DNA of 64,000 bases, taken from NCBI GenBank assembly GCA_964291635.2, contig OZ219893.1:248001-312000 (forward strand), given 5' to 3'. Source of the DNA: JAPPHA01 sp964291635 (GTDB lineage: Bacteria > Pseudomonadota > Alphaproteobacteria > Rhodobacterales > Rhodobacteraceae). The stretch's first letter is position 1; the number at the start of each line of letters is the position of its first letter. Below the pieces are notes generated by a model. The model was not told the DNA's origin. It saw nothing but the letters and a program-made list of their open reading frames with translations, and searched no databases. This document shows, in pieces, positions 9,565-17,232 of the stretch. The position numbers and the translations under genes were made by a program.

Positions 9565-10473
9565 ATGATTAAATCATTTTCAACGCTGGTGGCTGTGTCG
9601 TTTGCCACAACATCGGCCTTGGCGCAGGACGTGACTGTCGTCACCCCCTATTTGGCTCAACCGGGCACACAGATGTATTTGGAAGGGTTTGAAAAGGATG
9701 CAAATGCCGCGGGGTGGGACGTCAATGTAATCGACACGGCGGGCGACGTGGCTGCCGTGATCTCGCGCATCGAAGACGCAGTAACGCAGAATGTGGACGC
9801 TATCATCATAAATGTCGACCCGGCTCAGATCGCAGTCGGGCTGCAGGCAGCCGCGGATGCGGGCATCCCGGTTGTCGGCATGGATTCGGGTACGGACCCG
9901 CTACTTTACACAAACGTCACCTCGAACGGCTACGCCATGGCGGCCGAAACCGCAGTTTTTGTCGCCGACCAGATCGGAGGCACTGGCAACGTCGTCATGT
10001 TCGTGTTTGACGCCTTCCCGCCGGTACAAATTCGCGGTGTGATCGCCAAAGCGGTCTTTGACAATTTCCCAGATATTGACGTGATCGATCGTATCACCCC
10101 GGATGTTCAGGATGGCGGGATCGCCGACAGCCGTGCCAAGATGGAGGCCGTGCTCGCCGCCAACCCCGATTCAGGCAGCATCGCCGCCGTTTGGGCTGCT
10201 TGGGATCAGCCCGCATTGGGCGCGATGCAAGCCATCGAAGAAGCGGGACGAGCCGATGAAGGCATCGTGATCGTGGGGATGGACGCCAACCCGCAAGCGC
10301 GCGATGCGATTGCCGCGGGAGGCAATTTCAAGGCCTCCATGGCGCAGGATTTTCAGGGCATAGGCAGCGCGGTGGCCGCCGCCACGGCACGCGCCATTGC
10401 CGGCGAACCCAGTTCCGCCGCCGTGACTTATGTACCGACCAAACTAGTCACGATTGCCAACGTTAACGAGTAG
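9565..10473 (+). CDS. Sugar ABC transporter substrate-binding protein (RbsB-like)
   Basis: A 302-residue periplasmic binding protein of the ribose/galactose class (Peripla_BP_4). It has an N-terminal signal peptide ending SALAQD, the hinge/ligand segments VDAIIINVDPAQIAVGLQAA and GIPVVGMDSG, and a second domain with IAAVWAAWDQPALGAMQAIE and VIVGMDANPQARDAI. The ATG follows AGGGAGAAAAGG. It captures a sugar or polyol for the ATPase and permease encoded next. Tryptophans and Asp in the ligand pocket are present, but the sugar cannot be named. Confidence 0.9.
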   Translation: MIKSFSTLVAVSFATTSALAQDVTVVTPYLAQPGTQMYLEGFEKDANAAGWDVNVIDTAGDVAAVISRIEDAVTQNVDAIIINVDPAQIAVGLQAAADAGIPVVGMDSGTDPLLYTNVTSNGYAMAAETAVFVADQIGGTGNVVMFVFDAFPPVQIRGVIAKAVFDNFPDIDVIDRITPDVQDGGIADSRAKMEAVLAANPDSGSIAAVWAAWDQPALGAMQAIEEAGRADEGIVIVGMDANPQARDAIAAGGNFKASMAQDFQGIGSAVAAATARAIAGEPSSAAVTYVPTKLVTIANVNE

Positions 10474-10485
10474 CTGCACTCGGAA

Positions 10486-10508
10486 GGGGCCGTCGTGTTG
10501 ACGGCCCC
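10486..10508 (+). promoter_or_regulatory. Intercistronic hairpin between binding-protein and ATPase genes
   Basis: A perfect 9-bp GC-rich inverted repeat (GGGGCCGTC, loop GTGTT, GACGGCCCC) lies 13 bp after the binding-protein stop, with no T run behind it. In importers such a stem usually protects the 3' end of the abundant binding-protein message and lowers downstream expression. The loop contains the GTG that could serve as an alternative ATPase start. Confidence 0.6.
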
Positions 10509-10524
10509 TGCCCCTTCCTCCGGC

Positions 10525-12030
10525 ATGAGCGAGCCCCTCGTTTTTGAAAGCATGACCAAGCGCTACGGCGCAGTCACGGTGCTGGACGATGTGTCGATTA
10601 CGCTTGAGCCTGGCCGTATCCACGCGCTCATGGGCGAAAACGGGGCCGGCAAATCCACATTCATCAAGCTGATTGCCGGTGTTGTATCCGCCGACTCCAT
10701 GAGGCTGCGCAAGGGTCCTGTGGAAATTCCGCTGCACTCTGCTGCTGACGCCGCCTCCGCCGGGTTTCGTTTTATCCATCAGGAACTCAACATCGTCCCC
10801 CAACTGTCGGTCGCCGAGAACATCCTGCTGGGACATCGGACTCCCAGACGGTTCGGGGTTTTCGTGAATTGGCGAGAAATGGCGTTGCGCGCCCGGGACG
10901 CGCTGGGCCGGCTTGGCGTGGATCACATCGATGTACGCAGCCATGCCGGCGACCTGGGCACCGGAGACCGGATGCTGATCAGGCTTGCCTCGTCACTGGT
11001 AGCCGATGAAGCTGCCGCCCCGTGCCTTTATGTTCTGGACGAACCGACGGCGGCATTGAAGGATACCGAGGTCGAGAAGCTTTTTTCCGTGATACGAGGG
11101 TTGCGCGACAACGGCGCCGCCATTCTCTATGTCTCCCACCGGATCACTGAGATCACCGAGCTCTGCGATGACGTTTCTGTCTTGCGTAATGGCAAACTCA
11201 TCGGGACCCGCAAGATCCAGGAGACCGACAAGGACCGGTTGGTGCGGGACATGACAGGCAAGGACCTGGGCGATTCGGTTCCATCTCGAACCTCAGCGGT
11301 CGGTACTGAGTCCGTGGCACGCCTGCGGGGCGCGGCAAGCGCCCACCTCAAGGAGATCAGCCTCGACATCGCGCAGGGGGAAGTCGTTGGCATCGTGGGT
11401 CTCGCTGGCGCCGGGCAGACTGAACTGCTGCGCGTGTTTCTGGGGTTGGAGAAAATACACTCTGGAGAAGCCAGCTACCTGAACCGATCCGTGCCGGCTT
11501 CACCAAGCGCCGCCTGGGCGAACGGCATCGCCTATGTCCCGCAGGAGCGACGCTCGGAAGGGCTCATGATGCGGATGAGCGTGCGGCCAAACGTGATTTT
11601 GCCCCACCTGCTCGGGATTCTGGCTGGTGTCAGGCGCGAACGGCGGCGCACCCGGGAGCTGTCCGAGCAAGTCAAGCTCAAGGCCGAGGGCAGCGAGCAA
11701 TCGGTCTGGCAACTCTCTGGCGGCAACCAGCAAAAGGTCGTCTTCGCTCGAGCCGTGGGCGGTCGGCCACGGCTCCTGCTGCTCGACGAACCCACCCGCG
11801 GCGTCGATATCGGCTCCCGGTTCGAGATCTACGGGCTGATCCGGGCGCTCGCGTCGGAGGGGTGCAGTGTCCTGGTCGCCTCCAGCGATCTGCCGGAACT
11901 TGTGGGCCTGAGCGATCGCGTCCTCGCGCTCGATGCCGGACGGCAGACCGGAATCTTGTGCGCAAACGGACTGACCCCCGAAGTTCTCCTCAACAAGATT
12001 TACCACCATCAGGAAAACATGACCGCATGA
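10525..12030 (+). CDS. Sugar ABC transporter ATP-binding protein (RbsA/MglA type)
   Basis: A duplicated ATPase of about 501 residues. The first half carries Walker A GENGAGKSTFIKL and Walker B YVLDEPTAAL. The second half carries the altered P-loop GLAGAGQTELLR, typical of RbsA proteins, plus signature LSGGNQQKVVFARA and LLLLDEPTRGVDIG. It energises the importer of the adjacent binding protein and permease. I chose the ATG at 10525 because family similarity starts there and it escapes the upstream hairpin. A GTG at 10495 with AAGGGG upstream is equally possible and would add 10 residues. It overlaps the permease by ATGA. Confidence 0.9.
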   Translation: MSEPLVFESMTKRYGAVTVLDDVSITLEPGRIHALMGENGAGKSTFIKLIAGVVSADSMRLRKGPVEIPLHSAADAASAGFRFIHQELNIVPQLSVAENILLGHRTPRRFGVFVNWREMALRARDALGRLGVDHIDVRSHAGDLGTGDRMLIRLASSLVADEAAAPCLYVLDEPTAALKDTEVEKLFSVIRGLRDNGAAILYVSHRITEITELCDDVSVLRNGKLIGTRKIQETDKDRLVRDMTGKDLGDSVPSRTSAVGTESVARLRGAASAHLKEISLDIAQGEVVGIVGLAGAGQTELLRVFLGLEKIHSGEASYLNRSVPASPSAAWANGIAYVPQERRSEGLMMRMSVRPNVILPHLLGILAGVRRERRRTRELSEQVKLKAEGSEQSVWQLSGGNQQKVVFARAVGGRPRLLLLDEPTRGVDIGSRFEIYGLIRALASEGCSVLVASSDLPELVGLSDRVLALDAGRQTGILCANGLTPEVLLNKIYHHQENMTA

Positions 12031-12986
12031 AGACGACGCTTCGCCAGGCAGGCACGCCGATTGGCCTGTTCCTGATTCTTCTTTTCTTTACGGTGCAATT
12101 GCCCGAGACCTTCCTGACACCGCGCAACCTTCTCAATGTCAGCCAGCAAATCTCGATGCTGGCCGTGGTCGCATTTTCCATGACTGTCGTGATGGTGATG
12201 AACGACTTCGACCTCTCGGTCGGATCGATGGCCAGCCTGTCTGGCATCGTTGCAGCCACCATGTTTGCCGCCGGTTTTCCCGTCTGGGCCGGCATCGCGG
12301 CGGCCTTGGCCGTGGGACTGTTGGGAGGAGTTCTCAATGGAATCCTGGTTTCCTTGATCGGTATCCTGCCATTCGTTGCGACGCTCGGTACGCTCACGAT
12401 CTTCAGCGGCCTGGCATTCTATGTCAGCGATGGGCGAACGATTTTCGGTCGCGACATTCCCGGTGAGTTTTCCGGACTGTCCCGTTCCGGCATCCCCTTG
12501 GACAACTTCGGGCTTGAGGGGCTCAAGCTGCCCTCTCTCACGATTGCCGCCTTCGCCGTCTTGGCCGTGATTTGGCTGACGTTGGAACAAACCAATTACG
12601 GCCGCCGCCTTTATGCGATCGGCGGAAATGTCGAGGCCGCGCGTCTCGCGGGAATTCGCGTGCACGCTCTTCGGCTCAGCGCCTTTGCCGTTACCGGCCT
12701 GGGAGCCGCCTTTGCCGGGCTCATGTACGCAAGCCGCGTCGCCTCGGCCAATCCGACCCAGGGCGCCGGCCTGATGCTCGATGCCATTGCCGCGGTGTTT
12801 CTTGGAATGACCATGGGCAAGGAGGGTGAACCACGTGTCCTTGCGACACTGGTTGGAGTCCTCATCCTTGGCATCCTCGACAACGGGCTCACGCAAATGA
12901 AGGTCGACAGCTACATCCGTGAAATGCTGATCGGCGCGACTGTAATTGCAGCTGTCGCGATATCGTCTTTCAGGCGCAAGAACTGA
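12027..12986 (+). CDS. Sugar ABC transporter permease (RbsC-like)
   Basis: A 319-residue permease of the BPD_transp_2 class with about nine to ten hydrophobic segments. Family hallmarks are MNDFDLSVGSMASLSG near the N-terminus, GILPFVATLGTLTIFSGLAF, and YAIGGNVEAARLAGIRVHAL, the EAA-like cytoplasmic loop. The ATG at 12027 overlaps the ATPase stop and is preceded by AGGAAAACATGACC. The reading frame extends upstream to 11862 inside the ATPase gene, but that part is spurious. It forms the membrane channel of the sugar/polyol importer. Confidence 0.9.
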   Translation: MKTTLRQAGTPIGLFLILLFFTVQLPETFLTPRNLLNVSQQISMLAVVAFSMTVVMVMNDFDLSVGSMASLSGIVAATMFAAGFPVWAGIAAALAVGLLGGVLNGILVSLIGILPFVATLGTLTIFSGLAFYVSDGRTIFGRDIPGEFSGLSRSGIPLDNFGLEGLKLPSLTIAAFAVLAVIWLTLEQTNYGRRLYAIGGNVEAARLAGIRVHALRLSAFAVTGLGAAFAGLMYASRVASANPTQGAGLMLDAIAAVFLGMTMGKEGEPRVLATLVGVLILGILDNGLTQMKVDSYIREMLIGATVIAAVAISSFRRKN

Positions 12987-13812
12987 TCGCGGAGATGCCG
13001 TACCATGGATCCACAATAATCCGGGCAGGGATTTGAACGACCGCCGTGGAGCTTGCATCATGAGTTCCGGACAAGACGTTTCCTTTTTCTCTTGCCTTCC
13101 GCAACACGACGATCATGAAGGGGCAAACGCCTGCCCGCGTGTCGATGTCTGCCCGTTCCGCAAAGTGACAGCCTTCATGCGCAGCCGTTCTTCGTCACTC
13201 CGCACGAGGCCAGGTTCATCCGGGGATGCCAGGGCAACATCACCCCGTGCCTGGTCTTGACGAATCACCCCGCACGGCACGTTTTCCTGATGAAGACCCG
13301 ACCCCGTGGAAATGTCCGCCCAAGTAGGACCGACGTAGAACCGGGTGCCGAACTGCCAGACAATTGGCGGGAACCGGTCATCGTGACAGGTTCTGCGGGC
13401 GCAGCGCGGTGTTCATTCAGTGAACCAGGCTGGCGCCGAATCGCTCTCATGGATGCCGCCTCTGCACCCATTGGCCGCAACCCGTGACACCGGATCAGGA
13501 CCGGTTCACCGCGGTACCGCCAAAAACGCCAAAAACCGGGCCATTCCCCGCGCAGGGGGCCGTGAACAACTCCGCAGCTATCCCCGAAGCGGAAAGGCAG
13601 TCTTCGCAAACCAGATACAATTGGACGACCATCACAACACGACAGACGCAACAGGAAGTAAAACGCGGAGAACCGCCGGAACTCTCACGTTGTTTCCACG
13701 CCACCAACATTTGCAGCTGGTGCTGCCAGTCGACAGTGTCGTTCCGTTTCTACTTGCTGCGACGGTGTCTGTGGAGCACTTCTGGCAGTGCCTGCGTGAC
13801 CAGGCGTAAACG
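12987..13812. other. Gene-less region between converging operons
   Basis: 826 bp between the permease (plus) and the sterol-desaturase-family gene (minus). Frames here are short and composition-driven. I see no domain, tRNA or convincing terminator. The inverted repeat GTCACG-TTC-CGTGAC at 13812-13826 overlaps the end of the desaturase gene and lacks a T tract. Confidence 0.5.
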
Positions 13813-14874
13813 TCACGTTCCGTGACCATCGGAAGAGAATTCCGATTTCGCATGCATCCGGCTTCTGCGGCGCCGGGTCTCAGCAGTCGCCCTATCAGTC
13901 CCGTCGTGGAACGAACCGAACCAGACGTCCCAGGGCATCTCGGCGGTACCGTAATTGCACTCGAAATAGCGATGATGCAGCTGATGGAAAAAGTCGCCAA
14001 GTTCGACGCGTTTTTCGTCACGAACCACCAATCCGTCGAATCCGGAATGCGATGCCGCCGGATTCAATCCGTTGACGAATGCATGAAACAGGAAGTGGAT
14101 CGGGTGGGAAGGAACAACGAGGTGGATCGCGAACGACGAAAAGTAAAGGAGATGTTCGATCGGATGCATCGAGATGCCCGACCACGGCCCGACGTTGATG
14201 TTTCTGTGGTGGAGCGAATGGGCAATTCGATACAGCGGCGGCCAGTGAAGCAGACGGTGAACCCAGTAGAAATGCAGCGATGACCAGATCGGAATCAGGA
14301 GAAGCCAGATCACAAACCAGACCGGGTTTCCAGCGAGTGAAACGACCGGTACCAGGCCATTGGCCATGGCCAGAAAATACAGGACCTCGTACGCCGTCCA
14401 CACCGTGACACCGCTCGCCAGTGACCAGAACATGTTGTCCAGCAACTGACTCCGAAACGTGAACCTGCTGTTCTTGCCGCCGATTTTGCGCCGGTCGAAC
14501 TTGAGCGTCGTGCCTTGCTGGCGCAACTGGTGGAAATAGAGATGAAGGCCATGAGCGACCAGTAAGAGCAGGCACAGGTTGCGAAGCCAGATCTGGACCA
14601 CCCAGCCCGCATCAAGCGTCTGCATCGCACCCGGGTCCGGAAGGAACGCCAGGAAAACGACGATTGCCAGCCCGAGTTCGAGCAGGATCATGCTGACGGC
14701 GAGCCAGGAGGAGGCGAGCCAACGAAATGTTTCCCGGGGCCGGGGCGGCCAGGCAAAGAGCGGCGATGTCGGGATCGGGAGACCGGGATGAAAGTTCCAA
14801 TCGGGATTTTGAACCCGTGAATCCGCCGCGCCTGCTTTCTCGATTTCCATTGCCTGTCTTCGGGTTCGGGACAT
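13813..14874 (-). CDS. Sterol desaturase / fatty acid hydroxylase family protein
   Basis: A membrane di-iron enzyme of about 353 residues. Four to five hydrophobic helices are followed by the histidine clusters of the superfamily: HFYWVHRLLH, HSLHHRN, and FHQLHHRYFECNYG near the C-terminus, with a further HPIEH between them. These ligate two irons for C-H hydroxylation or desaturation of a lipid or sterol-like substrate. The ATG at 14874 has GGAAC upstream; a GTG at 14907 directly after the preceding gene's stop is an alternative. Encoded just after a class II aldolase-like gene, probably as an operon. The lipid substrate is unknown; hopanoid, carotenoid or fatty acid are all possible. Confidence 0.85.
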   Translation of the reverse strand: MSRTRRQAMEIEKAGAADSRVQNPDWNFHPGLPIPTSPLFAWPPRPRETFRWLASSWLAVSMILLELGLAIVVFLAFLPDPGAMQTLDAGWVVQIWLRNLCLLLLVAHGLHLYFHQLRQQGTTLKFDRRKIGGKNSRFTFRSQLLDNMFWSLASGVTVWTAYEVLYFLAMANGLVPVVSLAGNPVWFVIWLLLIPIWSSLHFYWVHRLLHWPPLYRIAHSLHHRNINVGPWSGISMHPIEHLLYFSSFAIHLVVPSHPIHFLFHAFVNGLNPAASHSGFDGLVVRDEKRVELGDFFHQLHHRYFECNYGTAEMPWDVWFGSFHDGTDRATAETRRRRSRMHAKSEFSSDGHGT

Positions 14875-14910
14875 CGGGTCGTTCCGTGGCGGAGCGAACC
14901 TGTCCACCTG

Positions 14911-15693
14911 TCAATCGGCGTAATCCGACCCTTCATGGTCGAGTATCGCCTTGATCTCCGACAGGTGTCTTTCGGCCTGTTCAGGATAGACCTCCATCGC
15001 GTCGGCCGTCTTGCCGGCAATGTCGTCAGGCAGGACGCGGAGCTTGCGGCCGGTCTGCAAGGCCAGGATGTACGTCCGGGCCGCCCGCTCGAAATAGTAC
15101 AGCCGGTTGAAGGTCTCGGCGACGGTTTCACCGATCACGAGAATTCCGTGGTTTCCCATGATCATGACCGACGTCTTCGGGTCGGCGAAAAGAGCCGCGC
15201 AGCGCGCGCCTTCCTCTTCGAACGCAAGGCCACCGTAACGGTCATCGACGACGACCCGGTCGAAAAACATGGCCGTATTCTGGTCGATCGGTGGAATCGT
15301 GCTGTCTTCCAGGCAGGCAAGAACCGTCGCGTGCACCGAATGGACATGCATGGCGCATCGGGCGTGATTGCATAGCCGGTGGAGAGAACCGTGCAGACCC
15401 CAGGCCGTCGGATCGGGGGCATCCGGTCCGTCAAGAACGTCGGGGTCGTTGACGTCGAGCAACAGCAGGTCCGAAGCGCGAATGCGCGAAAAGTGCATCT
15501 GGTTCGGATTGATCAAGACCTGGGTCCTGTCATCTCCGACAGCCAGGGAAAAATGATTGGCCACGCCTTCATGAAGGTCAAGCCGTTCAGTCCAGCGAAA
15601 TGCCGCCGCCAGGTCGACGCGTTCTTGCCAGAAACCGATGTTCGCCCCGAAACGCGGAACCCCTGCCTTGCGGACAGCATGTTGATGAAACAT
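14911..15693 (-). CDS. Class II aldolase/adducin family protein
   Basis: A 260-residue protein of the aldolase II fold. Zinc ligands are visible as HVHSVH (residues about 116-121) and the third His in MGNHGILVIGE. The usual catalytic Glu of fuculose/ribulose-phosphate aldolases (tsE..lH) is not present: the matching stretch reads PTAWGLHGSLH. This places it with the adducin-like subgroup whose reaction is unknown. The ATG at 15693 follows GGAGGCGG; the open frame continues to 15765 without homology. Its stop is about 37 bp from the hydroxylase start on the same strand. Confidence 0.8.
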   Translation of the reverse strand: MFHQHAVRKAGVPRFGANIGFWQERVDLAAAFRWTERLDLHEGVANHFSLAVGDDRTQVLINPNQMHFSRIRASDLLLLDVNDPDVLDGPDAPDPTAWGLHGSLHRLCNHARCAMHVHSVHATVLACLEDSTIPPIDQNTAMFFDRVVVDDRYGGLAFEEEGARCAALFADPKTSVMIMGNHGILVIGETVAETFNRLYYFERAARTYILALQTGRKLRVLPDDIAGKTADAMEVYPEQAERHLSEIKAILDHEGSDYAD

Positions 15694-15778
15694 CGTGGAA
15701 ACCGCCTCCCGCGTTGTACATGGAATGCCAAGTTCCTTTACACGGCCAATGAACGGAGCGGTCAACAGGAATCTTTGG

Positions 15779-16810
15779 TCAATGCCAGTTCAGGTACGCG
15801 GCTTGCGAATGAATTGGGCGCGGTTGCAGCCATGGGGGATTTGAAGCCGGTTTTCCCAGGCCCGGCCGTGGGGCCGCTGCAACCCGATCGACGTACCCTG
15901 GCTCCAATGTTGCCATCGTCGGCCTGTCTCGTTCTCTGCGGTCGGCACGAGATGCCGGTGTCATCTTTGCCAGCAGGTAATCTGCCGCTTTCTGGGCGGC
16001 GCCCGCAGCCCGAAAAATCATGCGGTGGTCGGCCTTCAGCCGTATCGCCCAGTTCTTGATATACGCCGCGGAATTCCGCAGGTCAGGAGCGATCCCGAGG
16101 CTGGAGCAGACGAAACAGGCACCGATTTCCGCCACGAGTTCCTCGAACGCATAGTCCTTGTCGGTATCGTCCCGGCTCAGCCGGCCCAGGCGATTCCGGT
16201 TGCCTGTCCAGTGGACGAGTTCGTGCATGAGAACCCCGTAGAACTGCTCGACCGGGTCGAAACTGTCACGGTGCGGCACGACAACCCGGTCTGCGCTGAC
16301 GAGATAATAGGCATCGCTCTCACCTTGCCTCTCGGTGATGTTTGCGCCGGTCTGCACGATCATCCGGTCGATATCGCCACGGTTTCCAGCGGAAACGCCA
16401 CTGGAATCGTCGCTCTGGAATTCGGGAGGGAGATTGTCGATCTGGTCGGCGTTGAAAACCGCGTACCGTTTCAGAATCCGGTGATGGATTTCTTCGTCTT
16501 CGTCGTTCAGCCGGGTCCTGGATTCGAAATAGACCACCCGGGTGGACCGTTCGCCTCTCCTTACCTGCCCGCCCACCTTTCTCGCCTGGCGATAGGTAAA
16601 CCAGCGGGAAGATTTGAATCCCCTCTCGGCAGCCGCCAGCCACAGCATGAGAACATTGATGCCCTGATAGGACTCGCCGGTCCATCTCCTCGGGAGCGAC
16701 AAGGGCGCGGCGCTTTCGGTCCATTCGGGATTCCAGGGCTGTCGACCCTCTTGCAGTGCTTTGATGATTTGCAGGGTGATGTCTGTATAGGCACTGGTTG
16801 AGGTCGTCAC
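15779..16810 (-). CDS. ArdC-like antirestriction / zincin-like metallopeptidase
   Basis: About 343 residues, an ArdC-type protein. The N-terminal ssDNA-binding domain starts at TDITLQIIKALQEG and includes PWNPEW, YQGINVLMLW and WFTYRQARKVGGQVRRGE. A zincin domain follows with HELVHWTG (HExxH, residues 196-200) and downstream EELVAEIGACF giving the third ligand. Plasmid ArdC proteins protect incoming single-stranded DNA from restriction. The GTG at 16810 is preceded by GGGAG; the open frame to 17026 is not homologous. A LexA-type SOS box lies 47 bp upstream. No conjugation genes are nearby, so it may be a domesticated chromosomal copy or a mobile-element relic. Confidence 0.85.
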   Translation of the reverse strand: MTTSTSAYTDITLQIIKALQEGRQPWNPEWTESAAPLSLPRRWTGESYQGINVLMLWLAAAERGFKSSRWFTYRQARKVGGQVRRGERSTRVVYFESRTRLNDEDEEIHHRILKRYAVFNADQIDNLPPEFQSDDSSGVSAGNRGDIDRMIVQTGANITERQGESDAYYLVSADRVVVPHRDSFDPVEQFYGVLMHELVHWTGNRNRLGRLSRDDTDKDYAFEELVAEIGACFVCSSLGIAPDLRNSAAYIKNWAIRLKADHRMIFRAAGAAQKAADYLLAKMTPASRADRRERDRPTMATLEPGYVDRVAAAPRPGLGKPASNPPWLQPRPIHSQAAYLNWH

Positions 16811-17232
16811 ACTTAACTCCCTGATGTCTTGAAAAGGGTACGTGCCTAGCAAAACAAGAACAAAAAGGGAACAAAATATCCGGTGCGGCACGGTTTTCTG
16901 GCCGAATCCCCAATTCTGTGGCCGAAATGCAACAGGGCACGCTGCGCTTTTGGTCCACATGTCTCTGAGGGGGCCGGACAAGACGATACGCTCGCCATTG
17001 GCCAGTATTCCTGCCGCTTTCCCCACCTGGAGGCCGAATGGCTCCGCGGCCGCGGAACGGCAAGGCCCCCTTCCGACGTCGCCAGCAGCGCCCGGGCGCC
17101 GCCGTGTACCTGCCGGTCGCTTACGCCGGGCCCATCCCGGTCAAGCCACGCCCCGAATGGAATCGATGGGCATTCGCCCGCTATTGACCGGTCGAGTGCA
17201 CCGATCTAGGTTCGTGGAAAAAGAGAGCAGGG
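16811..17232. other. Divergent promoter region of ardC-like and PBP genes
   Basis: 422 bp between two divergent genes. The 60 bp nearest the ardC-like gene are AT-rich and hold a LexA box. The rest is GC-rich with no protein-like frame. Confidence 0.5.
16858..16872 (-). promoter_or_regulatory. LexA (SOS) box, alphaproteobacterial type
   Basis: On the minus strand the sequence is GTTC-CCTTTTT-GTTC, an exact match to the direct-repeat consensus GTTC-N7-GTTC known for alphaproteobacterial LexA. It lies in the AT-rich stretch 47 bp upstream of the ardC-like GTG, where a repressor would cover the promoter. Functional binding is inferred. Confidence 0.65.

Noticed and set aside
12009..13061. 350-codon frame on the minus strand
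   Set aside because: Antisense to the RbsC-like permease and rich in Gln/His/Arg, typical of a mirror of a membrane protein.
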